Below, one piece after another: positions 14,169 to 22,358 of a stretch of 39,037 nucleotides of DNA. Every line of letters begins with the position of its first letter. Position 1 is the first letter of the stretch. The stretch is from Streptomyces pinistramenti (GTDB lineage Bacteria; Actinomycetota; Actinomycetes; Streptomycetales; Streptomycetaceae). The DNA is taken from contig NZ_JAJCXB010000062.1 of the NCBI RefSeq assembly GCF_020564935.1, positions 1 through 39,037 on the forward strand, in the 5' to 3' direction. The position numbers were made by a program, and so were the translations under genes. Below the pieces are notes generated by a model that worked only from the letters and a program-made list of their open reading frames with translations, was not told the origin of the DNA and did not search any database.

Positions 14169-16019
14169 TCAGCCCAGCTTGCTCACATCGCGCACCGCGC
14201 CCTTGTCCGCGCTGGTGGCCATGGCGGCGTAGGCGCGCAGGGCCTGGGAGACCTTGCGTTCGCGCTGCTTGGGGGCGTAGACGCCGCCCAGGGCGAGGCG
14301 GCGGGACTCCAACTCGACGTCGCTGACGAGGAGTTCGATCGAGCGGTGGGGGATGTCGATGCGGATGCGGTCGCCGTCCTCGACGAGGGCGATGGTGCCG
14401 CCGGATGCCGCTTCGGGCGAGGCGTGGCCGATGGAGAGGCCGGACGTGCCGCCGGAGAAGCGGCCGTCGGTGACCAGTGCGCACGCCTTGCCCAGGCCGC
14501 GGCCCTTGAGGAAGGACGTCGGGTAGAGCATCTCCTGCATGCCGGGGCCTCCCTTGGGGCCCTCGTAGCGGATGACGACGACGTCGCCTTCCTTGACCTG
14601 CTTGGTGAGGATCTTGTCGACGGCCTCTTCCTGCGACTCGCAGACCACGGCCGGGCCTTCGAAGGTCCAGATCGACTCGTCGACACCGGCGGTCTTCACG
14701 ACGCAGCCGTCCTCGGCGATGTTGCCCTTGAGGACCGCGAGACCGCCGTCGGCGGAGTACGCGTGCGCCAGGTCGCGGATGCAGCCGCCGGCCGCGTCCA
14801 CGTCGAGCGAGTCCCAGCGCTCGGACTGCGAGAAGGCGGTCGCCGAGCGCTTGCAGCCGGGGGCCGCGTGCCACAGTTCGACGGCCTCGGCGGAGGGCGA
14901 ACCGCCGCGCACGTCCCAGGTCTTGAGCCACTCGGCCATGGAGTCGCTGTGCACGGTGTGCACGTCCTCGTTGAGCATCCCGGCGCGGTACAGCTCGCCG
15001 AGGATGGCGGGGATGCCGCCGGCCCGGTGCACGTCCTCCATGTAGTACGTGCCGCCCGGCGCGACGTTCGGGGCGACCTTCGCCAGGCAGGGCACCCGCC
15101 GGGAGACGGCGTTGATGTCGTCCAGGTCGAAGTCGAGGCCGGCTTCCTGGGCGGCGGCGAGCAGGTGCAGGATCGTGTTGGTCGAGCCGCCCATGGCGAT
15201 GTCCAGGGTCATGGCGTTCTCGAAGGCGGCGCGGGAGCCGATAGTGCGCGGCAGGACGGTCGTGTCGTCCTGCTCGTAGTGCCGCTTGGTGATCTCGACG
15301 ACGGTGCGGCCGGCGTTCTCGTACAGCGCCTTGCGGGCGGTGTGGGTGGCCAGCACGGAGCCGTTGCCGGGGAGGGAGAGGCCGATGGCCTCCGTCAGGC
15401 AGTTCATCGAGTTGGCGGTGAACATGCCGGAACAGGAGCCGCAGGTCGGGCAGGCGTTGTCCTCGATGCGGAGGATGTCCTCGTCCGAGATGTTCTCGTT
15501 GACGGCGTCGGAGATCGCGTTGATCAGGTCCAGCTTGCGGACCGTGCCGTCGACGAGGGTGGCCTTGCCGGCCTCCATCGGGCCGCCGGAGACGAAGACG
15601 GTCGGGATGTTGAGGCGCATCGCGGCCATCAGCATGCCGGGGGTGATCTTGTCGCAGTTGGAGATGCAGATCAGCGCGTCCGCACAGTGCGCCTCGACCA
15701 TGTACTCGACGGAGTCGGCGATCAGGTCGCGGGAGGGCAGGCTGTAGAGCATGCCGCCGTGGCCCATGGCGATGCCGTCGTCGACCGCGATGGTGTTGAA
15801 CTCGCGAGCGATGCCGCCGGCCGCGTGGATCGCCTCGGAGACGATCCGGCCGACCGGCTGGAGGTGGGTGTGGCCCGGCACGAACTCCGTGAAGCTGTTG
15901 GCGACGGCGACGATCGGCTTGCCGAAGTCCTCGCGCGCTACGCCGCTGGCCTGCATAAGGGCTCGGGCGCCGGCCATGTTGCGGCCATGGGTAACGGTGC
16001 GGGACCTCAGATCGGGCAC
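14169..16019 (-). CDS. ilvD: Dihydroxy-acid dehydratase
   Basis: Third common step of valine, leucine and isoleucine synthesis: dehydration of 2,3-dihydroxy-3-methyl acids to 2-keto acids, with an Fe-S cluster. The 616-aa sequence shows HGRNMAGARAL, the Fe-S Cys in ISNCDKITPGM (Cys122) and the CPTCGSCSGMF motif (Cys190, 193, 196). The C-terminal segment GRFSGGTSGLSIGH is also typical. GTG at 16019 gives the usual MPDLRSRTVTHGRN start and follows GAGGGAGTGACC; a longer frame to 16067 would add a non-conserved stretch. Length is normal. It stands alone with its own terminator. A possible minus-strand -10 box, TAATCT, lies near 16131. Confidence 0.97.
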   Translation of the reverse strand: MPDLRSRTVTHGRNMAGARALMQASGVAREDFGKPIVAVANSFTEFVPGHTHLQPVGRIVSEAIHAAGGIAREFNTIAVDDGIAMGHGGMLYSLPSRDLIADSVEYMVEAHCADALICISNCDKITPGMLMAAMRLNIPTVFVSGGPMEAGKATLVDGTVRKLDLINAISDAVNENISDEDILRIEDNACPTCGSCSGMFTANSMNCLTEAIGLSLPGNGSVLATHTARKALYENAGRTVVEITKRHYEQDDTTVLPRTIGSRAAFENAMTLDIAMGGSTNTILHLLAAAQEAGLDFDLDDINAVSRRVPCLAKVAPNVAPGGTYYMEDVHRAGGIPAILGELYRAGMLNEDVHTVHSDSMAEWLKTWDVRGGSPSAEAVELWHAAPGCKRSATAFSQSERWDSLDVDAAGGCIRDLAHAYSADGGLAVLKGNIAEDGCVVKTAGVDESIWTFEGPAVVCESQEEAVDKILTKQVKEGDVVVIRYEGPKGGPGMQEMLYPTSFLKGRGLGKACALVTDGRFSGGTSGLSIGHASPEAASGGTIALVEDGDRIRIDIPHRSIELLVSDVELESRRLALGGVYAPKQRERKVSQALRAYAAMATSADKGAVRDVSKLG

Positions 16020-16024
16020 GATGG

Positions 16025-16096
16025 TCACTCCCTCGGGATTCGTCCGAACGACCGCCGCGTCCGCCACCGGGCCGGGCCCGCAACGGGCGGCGTCAT
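16025..16096 (-). CDS. Possible 23-codon upstream ORF in the ilvD leader
   Basis: ATG at 16096 follows AAAGGACGG and opens a 23-codon frame (MTPPVAGPARWRTRRSFGRI, then PRE) whose TGA at 16027-16025 is 5 nt from the ilvD GTG. It is not rich in Val, Leu or Ile codons, so it is not a classical attenuation peptide. Its good ribosome site and its stop next to the ilvD start allow translational coupling. Evidence is limited to position and the ribosome site. Confidence 0.3.
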   Translation of the reverse strand: MTPPVAGPARWRTRRSFGRIPRE

Positions 16097-16150
16097 ATAG
16101 CAGCCGTCCTTTATCAGCTGGACCCGAGATTACGCTCCCGATCCGCGATC

Positions 16151-16197
16151 CGGACAGGCACTCCGCAATGTGAGACGGGTGACCGGAGTGCGGACAG
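16151..16197. promoter_or_regulatory. Inverted repeat upstream of ilvD, possible operator
   Basis: GCACTCCG at 16158-16165 is mirrored exactly by CGGAGTGC at 16184-16191, with an 18-bp centre, and the pair is flanked by direct copies of CGGACAG (16151-16157 and 16191-16197). It sits just upstream of the proposed ilvD promoter. A regulator site is likely; the regulator is unknown. Confidence 0.4.
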
Positions 16198-16225
16198 CCG
16201 GGTACGGGCTACCCGGCCGCGCGGC

Positions 16226-17050
16226 TCACGAGCCCGGCACCCAGTTCGGCGAGGCGAGATGGAGCCGGGTGAAGGCCAGCGCCTCGGCGAGATCCGCCTC
16301 GCGCTCGGCCGCCGACATCGCGCGCCGGGTGTTGACCTCGACCACCACGTGCCCGTCGAAGCCGGTGGTGGCCAGCCGCTCCAGCAGGTCGGCGCAGGGC
16401 TGGCTGCCGCGGCCCGGCACCAGGTGCTCGTCCTTGTTGGAGCCGTCGCCGTCGGCGAGGTGGATGTGGGCCAGCCGGTCGCCCATCCGGTCCACCATCT
16501 CCAGCGCGTCACTGCGCGAGGTGGCGGTGTGCGAGAGGTCCACGGTGAAGTGCCGGTAGTCGTCCTGCGTCGGATCCCAGTCCGGCGCGTACGCCAGCAT
16601 CTCGCGGTCGCGGTAACGCCAGGGGTACATGTTCTCCACGGCGAACTTCACGTCCGTCTCGCCCTCCATGCGCCACACCCCGCGCACGAAGTCCCGCGCG
16701 TAGCCGCGCTGCCAGCGGAACGGCGGGTGCACCACGACCGTGGACGCCCCCAGCTTCTCCGCGGCGTTCTTCGCGCGCTGGAGCTTGACCCACGGATCGG
16801 TCGACCACACCCGCTGAGTGATCAGCAGACACGGCGCGTGCACGGCGAGCACCGGCACGCCGTGATAGTCCGAGAGCCTGCGCAGCGCGTCGATGTCCTG
16901 GCTGACCGGATCGGTCCACACCATGACCTCGACGCCGTCGTAGCCCAGGCGGGCGGCGATCTCGAAGGCCGTCGCCGTCGACTCCGGGTAGACCGAAGCC
17001 GTGGACAGCGCGACCTTCGCATCCGGGATGCGCACCACTGGCTCTGTCAC
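16226..17050 (-). CDS. Sugar phosphate isomerase/epimerase (xylose isomerase-like TIM barrel)
   Basis: A 274-aa AP_endonuc_2 superfamily TIM-barrel protein. Metal-site signatures are visible: a Glu in FAVENMYPWRY, an Asp/His in FTVDLSHTATS, the H-x-H in LAHIHLADGDGSNKDEH, and a Glu in VVVEVNT. Substrate cannot be assigned. GTG at 17050 gives the usual start (TEPVVRIPDAKVALSTASVYPE) 26 nt after the ppx stop, so it is probably the second gene of a ppx operon. There is no good ribosome site, and the start codon lies inside an inverted repeat (17044-17059). An in-frame GTG at 17071 is an alternative start. Confidence 0.85.
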   Translation of the reverse strand: MTEPVVRIPDAKVALSTASVYPESTATAFEIAARLGYDGVEVMVWTDPVSQDIDALRRLSDYHGVPVLAVHAPCLLITQRVWSTDPWVKLQRAKNAAEKLGASTVVVHPPFRWQRGYARDFVRGVWRMEGETDVKFAVENMYPWRYRDREMLAYAPDWDPTQDDYRHFTVDLSHTATSRSDALEMVDRMGDRLAHIHLADGDGSNKDEHLVPGRGSQPCADLLERLATTGFDGHVVVEVNTRRAMSAAEREADLAEALAFTRLHLASPNWVPGS

Positions 17051-17076
17051 GAGTGACAGCGTACGGGCCACGGCGT

Positions 17077-18009
17077 TCAGCCCGGTGGCAGGTGGTCGAG
17101 ACGACGCAGGATGACGCCCTCGCGCAGCGCCCACGGGCAGATCTCCAGCGAGTCCACGCCGAAGAGATCCATCGCCGCCTCCGCCACCAGCGCCCCCGCC
17201 AGCAGCTGCCGCGCCCTGCCCTCGGACACCCCGGGCAGCCCGGCCCGCTCCTGCACGGGCATCGCCGCCAGCTTCGGCACCCACTCCTCCAGCTTCTTGC
17301 GCTCCAGCTCCCGCAGGACGTAAAGACCGTCGCCCGAGCGAGCGGCGCCGGTGATCCTGGCCAGCTGCCGGAAGGTCTTGGAGGTGCCGACGACGTGATC
17401 GGGGGCGCCGTAGCGGGTGAAATCGCTCACCACCTTCGCGATCTCGGCGCGCACCCGGCGCCGCAGCGCCCTTATGGCGTCCGCGCCGGGCGGATCGCCG
17501 GGCAGGCCGCTGCTGGTCAGCCGGCCGGCGCCGAGCGGCAGCGACGCCGCCGCGTCCGGCTCCTCGTCCAGTCCGTAAGCGATCTCCAGGGAGCCGCCAC
17601 CGATGTCCAGGACCAGCAGTCGGCCCGCCGACCAGCCGAACCAGCGCCGGGCGGCGAGAAAGGTGAGCCGCGCCTCGTCCTCACCGGAGAGCACCCGCAG
17701 CTCGAAGCCGGTCTCCTGGGCGACCCGGCGCAGCACGTCCTCACCGTTGGCGGCCTCGCGGACCGCGGAGGTGGCGAACGGCAGCACGTCCTCGACGCCC
17801 TTGTCCTCGGCGACCTCGATCGCCTCGTGCAGGGTCGCGATCAGCCTGTCCACGCCCGCGTCGCTGATCGCGCCGTCCGCGTCCAGCAGTTCGGCGAGCC
17901 GCAGCTCCGCCTTGTGCGAGTAGGCGGGCAGCGGGCGCGCGCCCGGGTGCGCGTCGACCACCAGGAGATGGACCGTATTCGAACCCACATCGAGGACACC
18001 GAGTCTCAT
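17077..18009 (-). CDS. ppx: Exopolyphosphatase / guanosine pentaphosphate phosphohydrolase (Ppx/GppA)
   Basis: A 310-aa protein of the Ppx/GppA phosphatase family (actin-like ATPase fold), acting on polyphosphate or pppGpp. The N-terminus MRLGVLDVGSNTVHLLVVDA is the first phosphate-binding motif. FATSAVREAANGEDVL and LLVLDIGGGSLEI are the second and third, and HVVGTSKTFRQLARI follows. The form is short, with no C-terminal HD domain, as in most Actinobacteria. ATG at 18009 has no ribosome site, but TAGGTT lies 7 nt upstream (18022-18017), so the mRNA is probably leaderless. It is followed closely by the isomerase gene and divergent from the Cys-rich protein gene. Polyphosphate versus pppGpp preference is not predictable. 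Confidence 0.9.
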   Translation of the reverse strand: MRLGVLDVGSNTVHLLVVDAHPGARPLPAYSHKAELRLAELLDADGAISDAGVDRLIATLHEAIEVAEDKGVEDVLPFATSAVREAANGEDVLRRVAQETGFELRVLSGEDEARLTFLAARRWFGWSAGRLLVLDIGGGSLEIAYGLDEEPDAAASLPLGAGRLTSSGLPGDPPGADAIRALRRRVRAEIAKVVSDFTRYGAPDHVVGTSKTFRQLARITGAARSGDGLYVLRELERKKLEEWVPKLAAMPVQERAGLPGVSEGRARQLLAGALVAEAAMDLFGVDSLEICPWALREGVILRRLDHLPPG

Positions 18010-18066
18010 ACGGGGAAACCTACTGCCGTGGCAGGCGTAAGGGTCGCGCCGCCTTAGGCTGGGGAT
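18010..18066. promoter_or_regulatory. Compact divergent promoters for two leaderless genes
   Basis: Only 57 bp separate two divergent start codons. On the minus strand TAGGTT (18022-18017) lies 7 nt before ppx ATG. On the plus strand TAGGCT (18055-18060) lies 6 nt before the GTG at 18067. Neither start has a ribosome site. The -35 boxes are weak. Confidence 0.6.
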
Positions 18067-18921
18067 GTGGCTAAGACGAAAAAGGCGAAGCAGGATAAAT
18101 CCCCGAAGAAGGAAGCAAAGCGGCGGGCCGAAGCGGCGGCGCGGGGGGCCACGGCCGACGAGGTCGGCCTCGACTTCGCCCGCGCCTGGGTCACCTTCCC
18201 CGACCCGGCCGACGACGAGCAGCTCTTCCGCTGCGACCTGACCTGGCTGACCTCCCGCTGGACGTGCATCTTCGGCAGCGGCTGCCAGGGCATCGCGGCC
18301 GGCCGGGCGGACGACGGCTGCTGCACGCTCGGCGCGCACTTCTCCGACGAGGACGACGAGAAGCGGGTCGCCAAGAGTGTGGCCCGGCTCACGCCGGAGC
18401 TGTGGCAGTTCCACGACGTCGGCACCGATTCCGGCTGGATCGAGGAGGACGAGGACGGCGACCGGCAGACCCGGCGCTGGGACGGCTCGTGCATCTTCCA
18501 GAACCGGCCCGGCTTCCCCGCGGGCGCCGGCTGCTCGCTGCACATCCTCGCGCTGCGCGAGGGCCGCGAGCCGCTGGAGACCAAGCCGGACGTCTGCTGG
18601 CAGCTGCCGGTACGGCGCACGTACGACTGGATCGACCGGCCCGACGACACCCAGATCCTCCAGGTGACGATCGGCGAGTACGACCGGCGCGGCTGGGGCC
18701 CCGGCGGTCACGACCTGCACTGGTGGTGCACGTCCGCCACCTCGGCGCACGGCGCGGGCGACCCGGTCTATGTCTCCTACAAGCCCGAACTCACCGAGCT
18801 GATGGGCAAGAAGGCGTACGCCAAGCTCGTCGAACTGTGCGAGGAGCGGCTGGCGGCGACGCTGCCGATGGCTCCGCACCCGGCGGACCCGCCGAAGGCA
18901 CCGAAGCCCTCGAAGGGCTGA
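18067..18921 (+). CDS. Conserved Cys-rich cytoplasmic protein (YkgJ/DUF3109-like cysteine cluster)
   Basis: A 284-aa soluble protein with a Lys-rich N-terminus (KTKKAKQDKSPKKEAKRRAE) and about nine cysteines. They cluster in RCDLTWL, RWTCIFGSGCQG, DGCCTLG, GSCIFQN, GAGCSLHIL and DVCWQLP, then WWCTSA. Such spacing suggests a metal or Fe-S site, as in YkgJ-type proteins, but I cannot confirm the family. GTG at 18067 is preceded by TAGGCT 6 nt upstream and no ribosome site, so it looks leaderless. Its stop nearly meets that of the BACON protein gene, and both stop codons lie within one imperfect hairpin (18911-18955). Function is unknown. Confidence 0.8.
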   Translation: MAKTKKAKQDKSPKKEAKRRAEAAARGATADEVGLDFARAWVTFPDPADDEQLFRCDLTWLTSRWTCIFGSGCQGIAAGRADDGCCTLGAHFSDEDDEKRVAKSVARLTPELWQFHDVGTDSGWIEEDEDGDRQTRRWDGSCIFQNRPGFPAGAGCSLHILALREGREPLETKPDVCWQLPVRRTYDWIDRPDDTQILQVTIGEYDRRGWGPGGHDLHWWCTSATSAHGAGDPVYVSYKPELTELMGKKAYAKLVELCEERLAATLPMAPHPADPPKAPKPSKG

Positions 18922-18955
18922 CGGGCCGCCCGCCGGTCAGCGCGCCGCCCCTTCG
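18911..18955. terminator. Imperfect hairpin spanning two convergent stop codons
   Basis: Outer stem CGAAGGG (18911-18917) pairs with CCCTTCG (18949-18955), and inner stem CTGAC (18918-18922) with GTCAG (18936-18940). The stop codons of both convergent genes lie in the inner stem. A shared terminator is plausible, though the asymmetric 8-nt internal loop weakens it. Confidence 0.45.
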
Positions 18956-20601
18956 GTGGCCGGCAGCGTCGACGGCCCGACGGTACCGGGGTCGGCAGGC
19001 GCCGGGCCGGTCGGCGGGGGCGTCGGTGCCGGGTCGGCCGGCGCGGGGCCCGTGGGCGCCGGGCCGCCGCCCGGGGCCTTCGTGCCGTGGCCCTCGATCG
19101 TGAGGGCGGCGCCACCGGGATCCAGCACGACCCGGGTCCGCCAGTGACCCACCGGCTCCCGGTCGCGATCGACGTACACCGTGACCGCCGCCGTCCGCCC
19201 CGGCTCCAACTCACCCGCCGTACGGCTGATGTGGACCCACGGCGCCGCGGCCGCGGCCGTCCAGCGCACCGGCACGCCGCCGGAGGCGCTGAGCGTGACG
19301 ACGGTGGTTCCGCCGCTCGGCTGGGCGGCGACGGTCAGCCGCCCGGGGCTGCCGGGCCGCAGGCGCGGACCGCCGGTCACCTCGACCGAGACGTCGGGGG
19401 TGTGGCCGCCGACCGGGAATCCCGGCTGCGGCGTCGTGCTGGCGTTCCCGGCGTTCTCGTACGGACGGCCGTCCAGCCGGGAGGCGTCCGCGTCGCTGGA
19501 CGTCACCGCGTGCGAGGCGTCCGGCTCACCGGCCTCCGGGGCACCGCGGTACGCGGCCCACAGTGCCAGCACCGGCGCTGCCAGGACCGTGGCGACGACG
19601 GTGGTCGTCATGACCCGGCTGCGCAGCCGCCTGCGGCGGGCCGCGCGGTCGGTGGGACGGACCGGGAATCCCGCGCGGTCATAGCGAGGAGAACCGTTTG
19701 GCCATCCGCTGCGGCCCGCGCGCCCGACGCCCGACGCGGACCCGGCACCCGCCACCCCCTCGGCACGCCCCGACTTGGTACGCCGCGCCGCGGCCAGCGC
19801 AGCGAGCACGGCCTCCCGCGGCGCACCCACCAGCGGCAGGTCACCCTGAGCCGCGGGCGCGGTGCCCGGCCACGGGCCCGCCGCGGTGGCCCGCTCCGCG
19901 GTACGCCGGCACTCGGCGCACTCGTCGACGTGCCGCACCAACTCCCGCCGCAGCGCGGCACCGAGCAGCACCTGGGTGTCGCCCGCCAGCCGCGCCACAT
20001 CCGGGCAGCGGCCGGATTCGACGACGGCCAGCGCGGCCCTGGTCCGCTCGACCTCGCAGGATGCGGCGGCCAGCAGGGCGTGGGTGGCGGCGGGCTCGGT
20101 GCCCAGGACCGCGGCGACCTCGCCGGCCGGCAGGCGGTGGCGCACCGAAAGCTCCAGCGTCTCGCGCTGCTCGGGTGTGGTGCCCGCGGCCTCGGGCCAG
20201 GCCAGGACCGCCAGCTCGCGCCGCCCGGCCTCGGGATCCGCTTCGGCGTCCGGCGCGATGGGCTCGGCGAGCCTGCGCAGGCAGGCCCAGCGGGCGAGCG
20301 CGTAGAGCCAGGGGCGGTAGAGCTGCGGTACTGGCTGCCTGCCCTGCTGCCGCTCGGCGAGCGCGAGGGTCTCGCCGAGTACGGCGGCCGCCGCGTCGTG
20401 CGCGCACAGGACGGACAGGCAGTACGTGAACAGCCCGTCCAGATGCGGCTCGTAGGGGCGTTGGGGGGTGCCGTGGCGGGTGTGGTGATCGGGGCTTGAG
20501 TGGTGGTCGTCGCGGGCCGCGTGGTCGGGGCGGCGCCGTGCGGCGCCGTGCGACCGGGGTGCGCCGGTGGTGTGCGTGGGGTGCTCGGGCCTGCTCATCA
20601 C
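18937..20601 (-). CDS. Sigma-like / zinc-finger / membrane / BACON-domain fusion protein
   Basis: A 554-aa multidomain protein. Residues about 50-195 resemble an ECF sigma factor stripped down: a region 2-like helix set (HLDGLFTYCLSVLCAHDAA) and a region 4-like helix set (LELSVRHRLPAGEVAAVLGT). Next comes an anti-sigma-type zinc motif H-x3-C-x2-C (HVDECAEC, about 224-231), then a basic patch, one membrane helix (about 330-351), a BACON-like beta domain outside (GGPRLRPGSPGRLTVAAQ to TAAVTVYVDRDREPVGHW) and a Pro-rich tail. GTG at 20601 has TACCGT 6 nt upstream, suggesting a leaderless start; ATG at 20598 is the alternative. It is divergent from radA. Function is unknown. Confidence 0.8.
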   Translation of the reverse strand: MMSRPEHPTHTTGAPRSHGAARRRPDHAARDDHHSSPDHHTRHGTPQRPYEPHLDGLFTYCLSVLCAHDAAAAVLGETLALAERQQGRQPVPQLYRPWLYALARWACLRRLAEPIAPDAEADPEAGRRELAVLAWPEAAGTTPEQRETLELSVRHRLPAGEVAAVLGTEPAATHALLAAASCEVERTRAALAVVESGRCPDVARLAGDTQVLLGAALRRELVRHVDECAECRRTAERATAAGPWPGTAPAAQGDLPLVGAPREAVLAALAAARRTKSGRAEGVAGAGSASGVGRAGRSGWPNGSPRYDRAGFPVRPTDRAARRRRLRSRVMTTTVVATVLAAPVLALWAAYRGAPEAGEPDASHAVTSSDADASRLDGRPYENAGNASTTPQPGFPVGGHTPDVSVEVTGGPRLRPGSPGRLTVAAQPSGGTTVVTLSASGGVPVRWTAAAAAPWVHISRTAGELEPGRTAAVTVYVDRDREPVGHWRTRVVLDPGGAALTIEGHGTKAPGGGPAPTGPAPADPAPTPPPTGPAPADPGTVGPSTLPATEGAAR

Positions 20602-20806
20602 CCGGCGACGGTAGGCGGATGATGCAGCGGTGCTCCCGCCCCGGGCACACATTTGACCCTTACGAGTGGCCATCTCACTCAAAAGGGGACAGGAACCACT
20701 CGTTCCGCCCACGCGGTCCTCCCGGCAGGCACACTCGGGGCCCTCCGCAGGCCACCCGGTCGGCGCAGCGGTCCGCGTTGTCACACCCCGCGGTTACGGT
20801 GGCCGC

Positions 20807-22234
20807 ATGGCAACCCGTAAAACGTCGGCCAAGGAGCGCCCCTCCTACCGCTGCACCGAGTGCGGCTGGACCACCGCGAAGTGGCTCGGCCGCTGTCCTG
20901 AATGCCAGGCGTGGGGCACGGTCGAGGAGTTCGGCGGCGCCCCCGCGGTGCGGACCACGGCGCCCGGCAGGGTCACCACCGCCGCGGTGCCCATCGGCCA
21001 GGTCGACGGCCGGCAGGCCACCGCGCGCACCACCGGCGTGCCCGAGCTGGACCGCGTGCTCGGCGGCGGCCTGGTCCCCGGCGCCGTGGCGCTGCTGGCC
21101 GGCGAGCCCGGCGTCGGCAAGTCCACCCTCCTCCTGGACGTCGCCGCCAAGGCCGCATCCAGTGACCACCGCACGCTCTACGTGACGGGCGAGGAGTCCG
21201 CGAGCCAGGTCCGGCTGCGCGCCGACCGCATCGGGGCGATCGACGACCACCTCTATCTCGCCGCCGAGACCGACCTCTCCGCCGTCCTCGGGCACCTGGA
21301 CACCGTCAAGCCCTCGCTGCTCGTCCTGGACTCCGTGCAGACCGTCGCCTCCCCGGAGATCGACGGCGCGCCCGGCGGCATGGCCCAGGTCCGCGAGGTC
21401 GCCGGCGCCCTCATCCGGGCGTCCAAGGACCGCGGCATGGCCACCCTCCTGGTCGGCCACGTCACCAAGGACGGCGCCATCGCGGGGCCCCGCCTCCTGG
21501 AGCATCTCGTCGACGTGGTCCTCCAGTTCGAGGGCGACCGGCACGCCAGGCTGCGCCTCGTCCGCGGCGTCAAGAACCGCTACGGCACCACCGACGAGGT
21601 CGGCTGCTTCGAGCTGCACGACGAAGGCATCACCGGCCTCGCCGATCCCTCGGGCCTCTTCCTGACGCGCCGCGCCGAGCCCGTGCCCGGTACCTGCCTG
21701 ACCGTCACCCTGGAGGGCCGCCGCCCCCTGGTCGCCGAGGTCCAGGCGCTCACCGTCGACTCGCAGATCCCCTCGCCGCGGCGTACGACGTCCGGCCTGG
21801 AGACCTCCCGGGTGTCGATGATGCTCGCCGTCCTGGAACAGCGCGGCCGGATCAGCGCCCTGGGCAAGCGCGACATCTACAGCGCCACGGTCGGCGGCGT
21901 GAAGCTCACCGAACCGGCCGCCGACCTCGCGGTGGCGCTCGCCCTGGCCAGCGCGGCCAGCGACACCCCGCTGCCGAAGAACCTCGTCGCCATCGGCGAG
22001 GTCGGCCTCGCCGGCGAGGTCAGGCGGGTCACCGGCGTGCAGCGCAGGCTGTCCGAAGCCGCCCGGCTCGGCTTCACGCACGCGCTGGTCCCGTCCGATC
22101 CGGGCCGGATCCCGGACGGCATGCGGGTCCTGGAGGTCGCCGATGTCGGCGAGGCGCTGCGCGTCCTGCCCAAGCGGGCGCGGCAAGCGGCCCCGCCGGA
22201 AGAGCCCCCGCAGGAAAGGGAGGTCCGCCGGTAG
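20807..22234 (+). CDS. radA: DNA repair protein RadA
   Basis: A 475-aa RecA-related ATPase that processes recombination intermediates (branch migration). Domains in order: C4 zinc finger (Cys16, 19, 30, 33), RecA-like core with Walker A EPGVGKST (100-107) and Walker B LLVLDSVQT, the RadA-specific KNRYG motif (256-260), and a C-terminal Lon-protease-like domain (RISALGKRDIYSATVGGVKLTEPAADLA). ATG at 20807 starts the usual MATRKT sequence, with TACGGT 6 nt upstream and no ribosome site, so a leaderless mRNA is likely. disA follows 124 nt later on the same strand, a common actinobacterial arrangement. Confidence 0.96.
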   Translation: MATRKTSAKERPSYRCTECGWTTAKWLGRCPECQAWGTVEEFGGAPAVRTTAPGRVTTAAVPIGQVDGRQATARTTGVPELDRVLGGGLVPGAVALLAGEPGVGKSTLLLDVAAKAASSDHRTLYVTGEESASQVRLRADRIGAIDDHLYLAAETDLSAVLGHLDTVKPSLLVLDSVQTVASPEIDGAPGGMAQVREVAGALIRASKDRGMATLLVGHVTKDGAIAGPRLLEHLVDVVLQFEGDRHARLRLVRGVKNRYGTTDEVGCFELHDEGITGLADPSGLFLTRRAEPVPGTCLTVTLEGRRPLVAEVQALTVDSQIPSPRRTTSGLETSRVSMMLAVLEQRGRISALGKRDIYSATVGGVKLTEPAADLAVALALASAASDTPLPKNLVAIGEVGLAGEVRRVTGVQRRLSEAARLGFTHALVPSDPGRIPDGMRVLEVADVGEALRVLPKRARQAAPPEEPPQEREVRR

Positions 22235-22358
22235 ACTTTGCCCTGGTCTCGCCCAACGCCGCAGTCCTGCCGCCGGCACACGTACGCTCCCTGGTACGTC
22301 CGCCGCAGCAGGGGCCGGGTGGCCTGCGGACCGACAGACCTTGCGACGGAGGAGTGCA

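Noticed and set aside
16025..16096. Branched-chain amino acid attenuation peptide for ilvD
   Set aside because: The 23 codons include only one Val and one Ile and no Leu run, and no alternative terminator hairpins follow.
14346..16100. 584-codon ORF on the plus strand opposite ilvD
   Set aside because: Shadow of ilvD; Val/Gly/Ala/Asp-rich with no recognisable domain.
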